DNA of 37,504 bases from Methylobacter sp. (GCA_016784875.1 JADHTX010000002.1:1-37504), one strand, 5' to 3'; shown: positions 25,274 to 35,653, counted from the stretch's first letter. The notes: generated from the sequence alone by a model not told the origin. Numbers and translations: made by a program.

Positions 25274-27880
25274 ATGAATACAAGACTAAATCACTTATCG
25301 AGGCTTAGCATTTTGACCATGTTTGTTGTCAAATCGGTATCGTCATTTGCCCAGAACGGCAATTCCACCGACAAAGCCGAAATTCTTGCTCTTGAGGACG
25401 TTCTAATCATCGGCAAACGCACCAGCCTTGCCTCGGCCCAAGAAATCAAGCGCAACAGAATGGAAATCGTCGATTCAGTGGTCGCCGACAGCATCAATAA
25501 ACTTCCGGATATCAACGTCACCGATGCGCTTTCGCGCGTCACCGGCGTCCAGATTCTCCGCGACCGGGGCGAAGGCGCGGGAGTGGCAATCCGCGGTCTC
25601 ACCCAGATGGAAACCTTGTTGAACGGACGGGAGATTTTTACCGCCGGTTCGGGGCGCACTCTCGATTTTGCCGATATACCCTCTGAAATGCTGGCGGGGC
25701 TTGATGTTTACAAAACGTCCTCGGCCAATCATATCGAAGGCGGCGTCGGCGGCACCATAGACCTGCGGACGCGGCGGCCCTTCGACTTTGAAGGCAGGCA
25801 ATTGATCGGCACGGTACGGGGAATACACGGCGATCTGGTAGACAAGCAGGAGCCGCAATTCTCCACCTTGCTGAGCGACCGTTGGCAAACCGAAAGCTTC
25901 GGCGAATTCGGCGCATTAGTGAACTTCGCTTATCAACGGCGCGCTTGGCGGGAGGATCAGAAAAGCACCGGTAATCCCGTTGCCCGCACAAATATTATTC
26001 CCGGACAAACGGTTTTTGCGCCCAACGGCACCTCCGAAACCAGCAGTCTCGGGCATCGCGAACGAACAGGCGGTAGTCTGATGTTGCAATGGAGACCGAC
26101 GGATGCGCTTGAGCTTTATGCCGAAGGCAACTATGCGGAATTTAAGACCATCCAGAATTCCTACCAGATTAACGTCTCGCCGTCGTCGACTTTTACCGCA
26201 GGCAGTCCCAGCGTTTTTCCCGGTACCAATGACCTGCAAAGCATCAGTTGGACTAACGCGCCCATATCCATTCTCAGTTTTGCCCGAGACACGGTGGACA
26301 GAACGCAACAGGGGGCGTTCGGCGGCAGTTGGAACAAAGACGCGCTGACCCTCAAAGCCGATCTCAGCTACACCAAAAGTTTTAACAACCTGTTTTTCTC
26401 AGGGCCGGTGATGAGCGGCACGGCGGCGACATTTAATCAGGATTTGTCAGGACAGGTTCCGAGTACCAGTATAGGCGGCACCGATTTGCTCAATCCCGCT
26501 AATTTTCAATATGCAAGCCTTGCCTACCGTACCCGGCCGTTTAGCGGGGAGCTGTCCGCCGCCCAGTTCGATGGTGATTATGATTTTTCCGGCGGCTTCA
26601 TTAAGTCCATTTCCGCCGGATTCCGTTATGCCAAGCGCAATGCCGATAACGCTCCAGGCCTTATTTTTGCCGATGCCGCTGTGACCGGCATTTCAGCGGC
26701 GGACAAAGCGGGTTACGTCACGGTTAACCCGGCTCAGGGTTTTTTGAGCGGACAGGGCAGCAGTATAGGCAGTTTCATCGTCGGTAACCTGGATTCGGTT
26801 CGAGATGCGGCAGGATTGCGCAATGCTTTCGGCATTAGTGCGCCGATTCCCTCTGCCGGTAATCCGCTTGGGGTTTGGGGTATTAGTGAGGAAACCCAAG
26901 CAGGCTACCTGATGAGCAAATTCGAAGCAGCAGATTTTCCTCTGGATGGCAATATAGGCCTTCGCGTGGTACGAACGTTGGAGTCGGTGACCGGTAGCAA
27001 GTCGGCGCCCAGCGGCGGCGCAGTTCTGCCCATCAACATCGAAAGCACCGACTTCGACTATCTACCCAGCCTGAATCTGCGTTATAAGCTTGGCGAAGAC
27101 TTATATGTGCGGATTGCTGCCTCCCAAACCATTACCCGGCAAAACTTCGATCAACTGTCGCCGTCGCTGACATTAATACGCAACACCATCACACCGTCGT
27201 TAAACCAGGGCGGCGCAGGCAATCCTGAACTGAAACCGATTCGTTCCGACAATTTCGACTTGGCGGTGGAAAAATACTTTAACTCGACCACCTCGATTCA
27301 CCTGACCGGATTTTTTAAGCAGGTCGACGGTTTTGTCACTACCGTCAGCAATCCCGAAGTTCACGACGGCTTCACCTACCAGGTCAGCCGCCCGCAAAAC
27401 AGCGCCGCCGCCACGATCAACGGTTTTGAAGCCGGTTACCAGCAGTTCTACGATTTCCTGCCGGATTGGCTAAAAGGTTTCGGCTTACAGGCCAATTACA
27501 CCTTTATCGACAGCAAAACGCCGAGCAGCATTTTGGGCAAAAAAGTGCCGTTGCAAAACCTGTCCAAACACAGCTACAACCTGATCGGCATGTACGAGAA
27601 AGGCCCGTTTTCGGCCCGGGTCGCCTATAATTGGCGCGACACGTTTTTAAGCGGTATCAGCAATATCGTCGGCGTCGGCGCATTACCGGTTTATACCGAC
27701 GGCTACGGCTGGCTGGATGCTTCGCTAGGCTATCGCATTAACGACCATTTCACATTGACGCTTGAAGGCATGAATTTGCTGAATACCTTGCGCACGTCCT
27801 ATTACGGCGTAAAAACCCGTCCGCAGAGCGCCTGGATTAACGACACCCAGGTCGGTGCGACGATGACTGTCAGGTTTTAA
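25274..27880 (+). CDS. TonB-dependent outer-membrane receptor (Xanthomonas/Caulobacter type)
   Basis: The 868-aa product imports a ligand across the outer membrane using TonB energy. It has an N-terminal signal peptide (cleavage probably after SSFA near residue 26), a short EDVLIIGKR region resembling a TonB box, a plug domain (about 45-175, with INVTDALSRVTGVQILRDRG and the VYKTSSANHIEGGVGGTIDLRT stretch) and a 22-strand barrel ending in the aromatic TMTVRF. These traits match TIGR01782-type receptors, often linked to sugars or other organic ligands. Its substrate is unknown. Signalling genes follow on the same strand. Confidence 0.92.
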   Translation: MNTRLNHLSRLSILTMFVVKSVSSFAQNGNSTDKAEILALEDVLIIGKRTSLASAQEIKRNRMEIVDSVVADSINKLPDINVTDALSRVTGVQILRDRGEGAGVAIRGLTQMETLLNGREIFTAGSGRTLDFADIPSEMLAGLDVYKTSSANHIEGGVGGTIDLRTRRPFDFEGRQLIGTVRGIHGDLVDKQEPQFSTLLSDRWQTESFGEFGALVNFAYQRRAWREDQKSTGNPVARTNIIPGQTVFAPNGTSETSSLGHRERTGGSLMLQWRPTDALELYAEGNYAEFKTIQNSYQINVSPSSTFTAGSPSVFPGTNDLQSISWTNAPISILSFARDTVDRTQQGAFGGSWNKDALTLKADLSYTKSFNNLFFSGPVMSGTAATFNQDLSGQVPSTSIGGTDLLNPANFQYASLAYRTRPFSGELSAAQFDGDYDFSGGFIKSISAGFRYAKRNADNAPGLIFADAAVTGISAADKAGYVTVNPAQGFLSGQGSSIGSFIVGNLDSVRDAAGLRNAFGISAPIPSAGNPLGVWGISEETQAGYLMSKFEAADFPLDGNIGLRVVRTLESVTGSKSAPSGGAVLPINIESTDFDYLPSLNLRYKLGEDLYVRIAASQTITRQNFDQLSPSLTLIRNTITPSLNQGGAGNPELKPIRSDNFDLAVEKYFNSTTSIHLTGFFKQVDGFVTTVSNPEVHDGFTYQVSRPQNSAAATINGFEAGYQQFYDFLPDWLKGFGLQANYTFIDSKTPSSILGKKVPLQNLSKHSYNLIGMYEKGPFSARVAYNWRDTFLSGISNIVGVGALPVYTDGYGWLDASLGYRINDHFTLTLEGMNLLNTLRTSYYGVKTRPQSAWINDTQVGATMTVRF

Positions 27881-28250
27881 TGGCGACGGCGGACCGTTTT
27901 TATCGTTCCCACGCTCTACGTGGAAATGCCGTGCAGGACGCGCCGACATCACGCAACGCTGCGACTGCATGGACAGATATTTGTTCCTCGGCAATCGCTC
28001 CTGCGTTGCTCTACTACAGGCCATTCATAGTCTTATGCAATATCTGCATTGACCTCCACGGATGGAGGCAATGCCGCAAAATTGCATGGAGCAATCGCGG
28101 TCGCCGCATCCCTGTGGGTTATGCAGGAGGTAAGACCCCATGGATGGGGGAGGTAGAATCGCGTAGGGAACAGCGATCGAGAGCAACGCAGGAGCGGTTG
28201 CCGAGAGCGTTGCCGACTGAGTTCCCTCGCCCGAGCGCGGGAACTATAGT
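27881..28250. repeat. Cluster of short palindromic repeats
   Basis: The stretch is built from hairpin-forming pieces. GTTCCCACGCTCTACGTGG (from 27905) is a common dispersed bacterial repeat. CGGCAATCGCTCCTGCGTTG (27989-28012) is repeated inverted at 28180-28203 with one mismatch. CCTCC-acggat-GGAGG, CCCCAT-gg-ATGGGG and GTTCCC...GGGAAC (28220-28243) are also present. A fragment occurs in rep. The kinase reading frame happens to stay open through it, but the encoded sequence is not protein-like. Confidence 0.85.
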
Positions 28251-31200
28251 AAGTTTAAGAATCGAGCTCAATTTTTACCTGCATGTTATACGATGGGCGA
28301 GCAAAGCTTGCGCGCTTATATTGCTTTTCGCGCTGAGTGGCGCGGCCTACGCCGATAATGCACTGGAGCAATGGCGCAATAAAGCGGACGAGATACGTTT
28401 GCTGGCGGAAAACGACACGCAACGCGCCTACGCCGAGGCCGAACGCCTGCAAGTCGAACTTCCCGCCGAGGCCACGCCCGCCGATCGGGCGCGGCTGTTG
28501 AATCTGTTGGCGCGCATCGAAATGAATCTGGCGGAAACCGACAAGGCCGCGCTGCATATCCGGCAAGCGATGGAAATCGCTAGGCAGCATAATGACCCGG
28601 TCGGCCAAGCCGAAGCGGATCTGAATACCGCCTTAAATGCGGTCAATCAGGCTAAGATCGATGATGCCATTGCCGCCGCGGATCATGCTCTGGCCGTATT
28701 GGATGGCGTGGACAGGCCGGACCTGCTCGGCGAGGCGCTGCTAAGAATGGCGATGATGTATCGCCGTTTCAACCAATTCGACGAATCGGTCACCATGGCC
28801 CTGCAGGCCATGGACATTGCCCGGCAAAGCAACAATCCGCTGGTGCTGGCCTATGCCCATCACGGCTTGGCAATTACCTACGAGCAGAGCGAGCGCTATG
28901 CCGAGGCTCTCGAACAGTATGAACGGATGCTGGAGCAAGCAAAGCTCACTGGTTCCGGATTGATGCAAGCCTATGCGCTGATGGGGCTTGGGCAATGCGC
29001 CAGGGGACTTGGCAATTTAAAAGCGTCGGAGCGGAAGCTTCGCGAAGCGATTGCGATTTTTCATGAAGTCGGCAGCCCTTTTAACCTGAATTTCGGCTTG
29101 TATGGACTCGCCGATACCTTGCGCCTGCAAGGCCGTCATGCCGAAACCTTGCCGCTATTAGACGAAGCCGTCGCGCGTTATCAACGCTATTCCAACAAGA
29201 TCGGCCTGTGGTGGACGCTGAACGCCCGCAGCAGGAGCCGGATGGCGCTGGGCGATGACGTCGGGTCGCGCCGCGATGTCGAACAGGCTTATGCCTTGGC
29301 CGAGGAAATCGGCGTGCCTGTGTATCTGACCGATAGCGCGAAACGGCTGGCGGAGATCGCCGCCGCCAACGGCGATCATCATCAAGCCTACCGGTTTATG
29401 CGCGAAGCAAGCGAGTTGGCGGCCAAGATGGCAAAAGACACTGCCGCCATGCGGGTGTTGCAGTTGACGCGGCGCTACCAAACCGAAAGCAAGCAACGCG
29501 AGATCGATAAACTCAACCGCCGCAACCAGCAACAGGCAGCGAAACTTGAGCGCCAATCGCTTGAACGGCGCTGGCTATGGACCGTACTCGGCGGCAGCGT
29601 CATCATGCTGGTCGGAACAGCCTTTTTCCTGGTGCGTTTGCGCCGCTCCCATCGCCGACTGGCAAAGCTTAATACCAAGGCGCTGCAAGCCAAAAACAAA
29701 TTGCAGGCCACGCTGGATGCGATCCCCGACCTGATGTTCGAAGTCGGGCTGGACGGCCGTTATTACGATTGCCATTCGCCGCAATCGGATTTGCTGGCCG
29801 CGCCTGCCGAACAGCTGCTGGGCAGGACCGTGGCCGAGGTTATGTCTGCCGATGCCGCAGCGGTTTGCCTGGCGGCGTTGCGCGAAGCCCACGAAAAAAG
29901 CATATCGTTTGGCAAGCAGCTGTTGCTGTCGTTGCCGCACGGCGATTGTTGGTTCGAACTTTCCGTTGCCGCCAAGCCTGCGGTTACCGGGGAAGAGCCC
30001 AGGTTCGTCGTGATGTCCCGCAACATCACCGAGCGCAAGCAAATGGACGATGCCTTGCGCATAAGTCGGCAAACGCTGACCGAGGCCCAACGCATCGCTC
30101 ATGTCGGCAGTTGGGAGCTGGATTTGGAGACAAATGCCCTCAGTTGGTCGGATGAAATCTTCCGCATCTTCGAGATCGACCAGGAACAGTTCGGCGCTTC
30201 CTATCAATTCTTTATTGAAATCATTCATTCCGATGACCGGGAGACTGTCAACCGCGTCTATGTCGATTCGGTGAAAAACCGGGAACCTTACCAAATCGAA
30301 CACCGCCTGCTGATGCCTGACGGGCGGGTCAAGCATGTCCTCGAACGTTGCGAAACCGCTTATGCTGATGACGGCAAGCCCCTGCGTTCGCTAGGCACGG
30401 TGCAGGACATCACCGAACGCAAATATATGGAAGCGCAAACGCTGCAACGGGAACAGGAATTTCGCGTCCTGGTCGAACATTCGCCGGACCTGATCTTCCG
30501 TTACGACAAAGACTGCCGCCGTATTTATGCCAACCCGGCCGTGGCGCGTCTGGTCGGCAGGCCGTCTGACGCCCTGCTGAATTCCACGCCGTCGGAAGCC
30601 AAAATACTCAGCGACGAGGAAGCGGACAAGCTGATGCAAATGATTCGGCAAGTGCTTTTAACGAGCCTGCCTGCCGAAAGCGAGGTGGAATGCATGGGCG
30701 TTGACGGGCAGTTACATTATTTCCATAACCGCTATGCGCCCGAGTTCAACGCGCATGGAGAAGTGGTGAGCGTCATTTCCATTGCCCGCGACATCACCGA
30801 ACGCAAGCAGGCGGCGGATGCGCTGGCCGCCCGCGAACGCGAATTCCGCGCCCTGGCGGAAAGCCTGCCGGATAATATTCTTCGTTACGACCGGGAGGGA
30901 CGGCTCGTTTACGTCAACCACGTACTCGAAAGAACCTTGGGCGTCACTGCTGCGGACATGCTCGGCACCAAAGTCCGGGAACTGTTTCCGCATGGCGAAT
31001 ACGACGATTACGCACAGCTGCTGGATGCTGTTCTCGCCGACGGCGAAAGCAGAGAAATGGAACGCACAGTACCCATCCCGAACAAAAACTCGCATGAGAT
31101 TCATAACATACGCTTCGTCGCGGAATACGACCGGAGCGGCGAAGTCATCGGCGCGCTGGCCATCGGCCGCGACATGACCGAGCGCAAGCAGGCCGAACGC

Positions 31201-33444
31201 CGCTTATGGCTGATGGATTTCGCGCTGAACCAGGTCGGCGAAGCCGTCTATATCATCAACCTGCCGAGCCTCGGCTTCATCAGCGTCAATGATGAAGCTT
31301 GCCGGGCTTTGGGTTACAGCCGCGAAGAATTGCTGGGGATGACGGTTTACGACATCGACCCCGATGCCGACCCGAAAGACATGACAAACCTCCAGAGCGA
31401 GATAGACGCCACCGACCTGACCGTATTCGAGCGTCGTCATAAAACTAAGGACGGGCATATCTTCCCGGTGGAAATCAATGCCAAGGTTTTCGACTACGAA
31501 GGCAGGCCGACCAGCATCGCGTTGGCCCGAGACATCACCGAACGCAAACGCGCCGAACATGATATTGCGCTGATGAGCCAAGCATTGAATAAAGTCCACG
31601 AAGCCGCTTATATGATGGACGACGATGCGGGTTTCCTGTACGTCAACGAAGCCGCCTGCCGGGCGCTCGGCTACAGCCGCGACGAATTGCTGACAATGTC
31701 GGTCATGGACATCGGGCCGGGCTGGACGCTGGAAATGGTGGGAGAAGTCTGGCAACGGCAGCGCGAAATCGGAACCATGCAATCTTTTGACGCCTCTCAT
31801 CGGCGCAAGGACGGCAGCATATTCCCGGTCGAGATCAATGCCAACCAGTTCGAATACGACGGCAAGACGTACGGTCTAGCGCTGGTGCGCGACATTAGCG
31901 AACGCAAACGCAGCGAGGATGAAATTCGCGCACTAAACGCCGATTTGGAGCGGCGGGTGTTGGAACGCACCGAAAAATTACGGCAACAGACGCGCTATTT
32001 GCGCACTCTTATCGATACCTTGCCGATGATGGCTTGGCTTAAAGACAGGGAAAACAGGTTTTTGGTAGTCAACCAACCCTTGGCAGCGGCTAGTTCCTAT
32101 GAGATGGAAGATTTGGTCGGCAAGTCCGACTTGGACTGCTGGCCGAGCGAATATGCCGAATCTTACCGCTCCGGCGATTTGGAGGTCATGGCGACCGGTC
32201 TGCGCAAAACAAGGGAAGAACTGTTTGTCGATGCGCGTAATAACTTGATCTGGGTGGAATCGTTCAAGGCGCCGGTTTTAGACGAGGACGGCAGCGTATT
32301 GGGAACGGTGGGTATCGCCCGCGACATCAGCGACCGTAAAGCGATGGAGACGGCGCGGGACAAAGCTCTGGCCGAGGCCGAACGGCTGGCGCAATTGCGT
32401 AGCGAATTTATGGCGCGGATGAGCCACGAACTGCGTACGCCGCTGAACGGCATTATGGGATACGCCCAGATATTGTTGAGGGAAAACAGGGATAACGAAC
32501 GCCACAGCACGATGCTGAACGTTATATGGCAAAGCGGCGAATATTTGCTGAACCTGATCAACGATATTCTCGATTTTGCCAAAATTGAGGCGGGCAAGCA
32601 GGAGCTGAGTTTGAGCGATATCCCATTGGCGCGTTTCCTGCGCAATCTCGCCAGCATCATCACTATCAAGGCGGAGCAGAAGGGGCTGGCATTTGTTTGC
32701 GATATTGCAGTTGATGTGCCGGCAGGAATACGCGCTGACGAAAAGCGGTTAAGGCAGGTGCTGCTCAATTTGCTGTCCAACGCCGTCAAATACAGCGAAC
32801 GAGGCCAAATCAGCCTGAAAGTGACGGTATTGGAGCCGGGGCGGTTGCGCTTTGAAGTTCAAGATAGCGGTATCGGCATTGACGCCGGGCAACTGGAAAC
32901 CATTTTTCACGCTTTTGAGCAAGCCGGGGATTGGCAGCATCGGACCGGCGGCACCGGCCTGGGATTGCCGATCAGCCGAGAGCTGGCGCGCATGATGGGC
33001 AGCGATATTCAGGTCGCCAGCCGGGTCGGCGAGGGCAGTACCTTTTGGTTCGACCTGGATATTTCGGTTGTAGAGCTCTGCGACAATAGTGTGGATGCGG
33101 AACAACCTATCGTCGGATATCAAGGTTTGCGTCGGCGTGTGCTGGTGGTTGGTAACGGCAATGAAAACAGGGGATTGCTGCCTGAAACCGAATTGTTGCC
33201 GCAATACCGAGCCAACGAACCGCTGGTTGTGCCGCCGCTTGAGGAAATGACTATCTTGCATCGTCTGGCGCAGGAAGGCAGTATGCGCGATATTATCCGG
33301 CAAACCGCGCATCTGGAGGAACTCGATCCACGCTATCGCCCGTTTGCCGCGCAGCTGCGGACTTTAGCGCAAGGCTATCAATCCAAAGCTATTTTGGATT
33401 TTGTGCAACGCTATATTAACAGTACCGGTACCGTTCATGACTAA
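28144..33444 (+). CDS. TPR sensor histidine kinase with seven PAS domains and a receiver remnant
   Basis: The tracked ORF begins at 27880, but its first part lies in repeats. No start is well marked; ATG 28144 is used here, and TTG 28210 is an alternative that leaves the export signal (ALILLFALSGAAYA) near the N terminus. From 28144 the domains are: periplasmic TPR-like helical repeats about 76-446, coiled coil and transmembrane helix about 477-500, seven PAS domains about 520-1400 (most ending RDITERK), HisKA with His1428 in MSHELRTPL, and HATPase with NLLSNAVKYS, DSGIGI and GTGLGLP. A short receiver-like start (RRRVLVVGNGNENR) then leads straight into a C-terminal tail. It should sense through the TPR and PAS parts and phosphorylate a separate receiver. 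Confidence 0.88.
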   Translation: MGEVESRREQRSRATQERLPRALPTEFPRPSAGTIVSLRIELNFYLHVIRWASKACALILLFALSGAAYADNALEQWRNKADEIRLLAENDTQRAYAEAERLQVELPAEATPADRARLLNLLARIEMNLAETDKAALHIRQAMEIARQHNDPVGQAEADLNTALNAVNQAKIDDAIAAADHALAVLDGVDRPDLLGEALLRMAMMYRRFNQFDESVTMALQAMDIARQSNNPLVLAYAHHGLAITYEQSERYAEALEQYERMLEQAKLTGSGLMQAYALMGLGQCARGLGNLKASERKLREAIAIFHEVGSPFNLNFGLYGLADTLRLQGRHAETLPLLDEAVARYQRYSNKIGLWWTLNARSRSRMALGDDVGSRRDVEQAYALAEEIGVPVYLTDSAKRLAEIAAANGDHHQAYRFMREASELAAKMAKDTAAMRVLQLTRRYQTESKQREIDKLNRRNQQQAAKLERQSLERRWLWTVLGGSVIMLVGTAFFLVRLRRSHRRLAKLNTKALQAKNKLQATLDAIPDLMFEVGLDGRYYDCHSPQSDLLAAPAEQLLGRTVAEVMSADAAAVCLAALREAHEKSISFGKQLLLSLPHGDCWFELSVAAKPAVTGEEPRFVVMSRNITERKQMDDALRISRQTLTEAQRIAHVGSWELDLETNALSWSDEIFRIFEIDQEQFGASYQFFIEIIHSDDRETVNRVYVDSVKNREPYQIEHRLLMPDGRVKHVLERCETAYADDGKPLRSLGTVQDITERKYMEAQTLQREQEFRVLVEHSPDLIFRYDKDCRRIYANPAVARLVGRPSDALLNSTPSEAKILSDEEADKLMQMIRQVLLTSLPAESEVECMGVDGQLHYFHNRYAPEFNAHGEVVSVISIARDITERKQAADALAAREREFRALAESLPDNILRYDREGRLVYVNHVLERTLGVTAADMLGTKVRELFPHGEYDDYAQLLDAVLADGESREMERTVPIPNKNSHEIHNIRFVAEYDRSGEVIGALAIGRDMTERKQAERRLWLMDFALNQVGEAVYIINLPSLGFISVNDEACRALGYSREELLGMTVYDIDPDADPKDMTNLQSEIDATDLTVFERRHKTKDGHIFPVEINAKVFDYEGRPTSIALARDITERKRAEHDIALMSQALNKVHEAAYMMDDDAGFLYVNEAACRALGYSRDELLTMSVMDIGPGWTLEMVGEVWQRQREIGTMQSFDASHRRKDGSIFPVEINANQFEYDGKTYGLALVRDISERKRSEDEIRALNADLERRVLERTEKLRQQTRYLRTLIDTLPMMAWLKDRENRFLVVNQPLAAASSYEMEDLVGKSDLDCWPSEYAESYRSGDLEVMATGLRKTREELFVDARNNLIWVESFKAPVLDEDGSVLGTVGIARDISDRKAMETARDKALAEAERLAQLRSEFMARMSHELRTPLNGIMGYAQILLRENRDNERHSTMLNVIWQSGEYLLNLINDILDFAKIEAGKQELSLSDIPLARFLRNLASIITIKAEQKGLAFVCDIAVDVPAGIRADEKRLRQVLLNLLSNAVKYSERGQISLKVTVLEPGRLRFEVQDSGIGIDAGQLETIFHAFEQAGDWQHRTGGTGLGLPISRELARMMGSDIQVASRVGEGSTFWFDLDISVVELCDNSVDAEQPIVGYQGLRRRVLVVGNGNENRGLLPETELLPQYRANEPLVVPPLEEMTILHRLAQEGSMRDIIRQTAHLEELDPRYRPFAAQLRTLAQGYQSKAILDFVQRYINSTGTVHD

Positions 33445-35650
33445 TGAAACCTTATCCGCAGTGTCCACTGTCCTGATCGTTGACGATATTCCCGCCAACT
33501 TGGGCGTGGCGGTCGAGCATCTCGAAGCTCACGGCTACCGGGTGGTTATCGCCCGGGAAGGCGAAGAAGGCTTGCAGCGCGCCGTTTTCGTCCGGCCCGA
33601 TATTATCCTGCTGGATGTATTGCTGCCGGAGATGGACGGCTTTGAAATTTGTCGGCGATTAAAAGCCAATGCCGATACCCGGCATATTCCGGTGATTTTT
33701 ATGACCGCCCTGCTGGAGGAGGATAACAAACTGGCGGGATTCGAAGCGGGCGGCGTCGATTACATTACCAAGCCTTTGCGTATCGGCGAACTGCTTGCGA
33801 GGGTCGCCACCCATCTTAACTTGAGCCAAATGCAAAAGCAGCTTGAGTTGCAAAACGTGCAATTGCAACAGCACCGGCAGGAACTGGAACGGGAGGTGGC
33901 GGAGCGCACCGGCGAACTGAGCTCCAGCAACCGTTTGCTTGAGGCTGAAGTCGGGGTACGGCAATGCGCCGAAGCGGCGTTACTGGAAAGCGAGCGCCAA
34001 TATCGCTCGCTGGTGGAAAATACTCCGGATACCATTGCCCGTTACGACAGGAACTGTCGGCGCTTGTATGCCAATCCCAAAATGATCGAAGAATTAGGCG
34101 GGGAGACCGGGAAAATCCTCAACTGTACGCCGACCGAGTATCCCGGCGGCGCTTCGGCAGTCGAATATGAAAAGCGTATCAGGCTGTTATTTGCCGATGC
34201 GCAGCCGACTGATTTCGAATTAATCTGGCAATCGGCTGAAGGTCGGCGGATCGTCAGTTATATCCGTCTGACTCCCGAGTTCGGCGTCGATGGCGGAATG
34301 GTTAGCGTACTGGCCGTGGGCCGCGACATTACCGAGATCGACCAGTACCGGCGCAGTATCCATCGCCTGGCTTTTTATGACGCGCTGACCAATCTGCCCA
34401 ACCGGGCGCTGCTTGCCGAACGCATGCGCCGAACTATCAGCGATGCGTCTCAGTACGGCAATCGGTTCGTCTTGATGCTGCTGGACTTGGATCGGTTCAA
34501 GCATATCAACGATGCGCTCGGGCACGATATGGGCGATTTGTTATTGAGCGCCGCCGCCGAGCGCTTGCAGCAGTGTACGCGCGGTTGCGACATGGTTGCC
34601 CGTCTGGGCGGGGACGAATTTGCGATTTTGCTGCCGCTGCTGGGAGCGGATGAAGACATGGCGGCTATGGCCGACAAGATCATTAAACTCTTTGACCAAC
34701 CCTTCGATATTTCCGATAAGGAGCTGTTTATTTCCGCCAGCATCGGCATTGCCCTGTATCCGCGCGACAGCCTCGACGTTGACGCCCTGTTCCGGTATGC
34801 CGATTCGGCGATGTACCATGCCAAGAAGCTGGGACGGAATAATTTTCAGTTCTATATCCGGGAGCTTACCGTGCATTCTTCCGAACGCATGGCGCTGGAG
34901 GGGGCATTGCGCTATGCGCGCACTAATGACGAACTGGAACTGTATTACCAACCGCAAGTCGACCTGTCCACCGGTCGGATAATCGGCGCCGAGGCATTGC
35001 TGCGTTGGAATTGGGGTAAGAATGGCATAGTGACGCCGGACAAATTCATCCCGGTAGCGGAAGACAGCGGCCTGATCGTCGGCATCGGCGAATGGGTGTT
35101 GCAGGCGGCTTGCCGGGCCGCCGTAACCTGGAACAGAGGCCGCTCGATACCGTTCAAGATTGCGGTCAATCTTTCCACCCGTCAATTTCTCCAAAATGAT
35201 TTGCTGGCCTCGGTGCAGAGCATTTTGCAGGAAGCGCAATGCCGACCGGAATGGCTGAAACTGGAAATCACCGAAAGCCTGCTGCTGGACAACAGCAACG
35301 AGATTCTCGATGTATTGAATGCTTTCGATGAGATGGGGTTGGCGATTTCCATCGACGATTTCGGCACCGGTTATTCGGCGCTGAGTTACCTGAACCGCTT
35401 CCCGGTCAGACAGATCAAGATCGATCAGTCCTTTGTGCGCGATATTCCATCCGATCAGGACAAATCCGAGTTGGTCAGAGCTATGATTTTTATCGCCCAA
35501 GCCCTGCATTTGGAACTGGTTGCCGAAGGCGTCGAAACCCGCGAACAAGCCGATTACCTTAGCATGCACGGGTGTCATGCCGTACAAGGCTACCTGTTCG
35601 GAAAACCCATGCCGTATGCCGAGTTCGAAACCATACTGAATAAGGAGTAA
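33437..35650 (+). CDS. Response regulator REC-PAS-GGDEF-EAL (cyclic di-GMP enzyme)
   Basis: The product combines a receiver, a PAS sensor and both cyclic di-GMP synthesis and breakdown domains. REC covers about residues 9-125 with phospho-acceptor Asp60 in ILLDVLLP. A coiled coil follows, then PAS (about 188-302). GGDEF is intact at about 391-395 with an inhibitory RxxD site (RGCD) five residues before it. The EAL domain has EALLRW, LEITES and DDFGTGYSAL intact, so both activities are possible. ATG 33437 overlaps the kinase stop by eight bases and gives 737 aa; the tracked start at 33401 lies inside the kinase gene. The upstream kinase is the likely phosphate donor. Confidence 0.94.
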   Translation: MTNETLSAVSTVLIVDDIPANLGVAVEHLEAHGYRVVIAREGEEGLQRAVFVRPDIILLDVLLPEMDGFEICRRLKANADTRHIPVIFMTALLEEDNKLAGFEAGGVDYITKPLRIGELLARVATHLNLSQMQKQLELQNVQLQQHRQELEREVAERTGELSSSNRLLEAEVGVRQCAEAALLESERQYRSLVENTPDTIARYDRNCRRLYANPKMIEELGGETGKILNCTPTEYPGGASAVEYEKRIRLLFADAQPTDFELIWQSAEGRRIVSYIRLTPEFGVDGGMVSVLAVGRDITEIDQYRRSIHRLAFYDALTNLPNRALLAERMRRTISDASQYGNRFVLMLLDLDRFKHINDALGHDMGDLLLSAAAERLQQCTRGCDMVARLGGDEFAILLPLLGADEDMAAMADKIIKLFDQPFDISDKELFISASIGIALYPRDSLDVDALFRYADSAMYHAKKLGRNNFQFYIRELTVHSSERMALEGALRYARTNDELELYYQPQVDLSTGRIIGAEALLRWNWGKNGIVTPDKFIPVAEDSGLIVGIGEWVLQAACRAAVTWNRGRSIPFKIAVNLSTRQFLQNDLLASVQSILQEAQCRPEWLKLEITESLLLDNSNEILDVLNAFDEMGLAISIDDFGTGYSALSYLNRFPVRQIKIDQSFVRDIPSDQDKSELVRAMIFIAQALHLELVAEGVETREQADYLSMHGCHAVQGYLFGKPMPYAEFETILNKE

Positions 35651-35653
35651 TCA

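Noticed and set aside
27880-28143. N-terminal 88 codons of the tracked 1854-aa ORF as real protein
   Set aside because: They are encoded by palindromic repeats (for example SHALRGNAVQDAP and RATQERLPR types) and are not protein-like; kept only as a finding about the open frame.
34541-35587. 348-aa minus-strand ORF
   Set aside because: Shadow of the GGDEF-EAL gene, whose motifs are clear on the plus strand. The other long antisense ORFs within the kinases, comM, rep and valS are the same kind of artefact.
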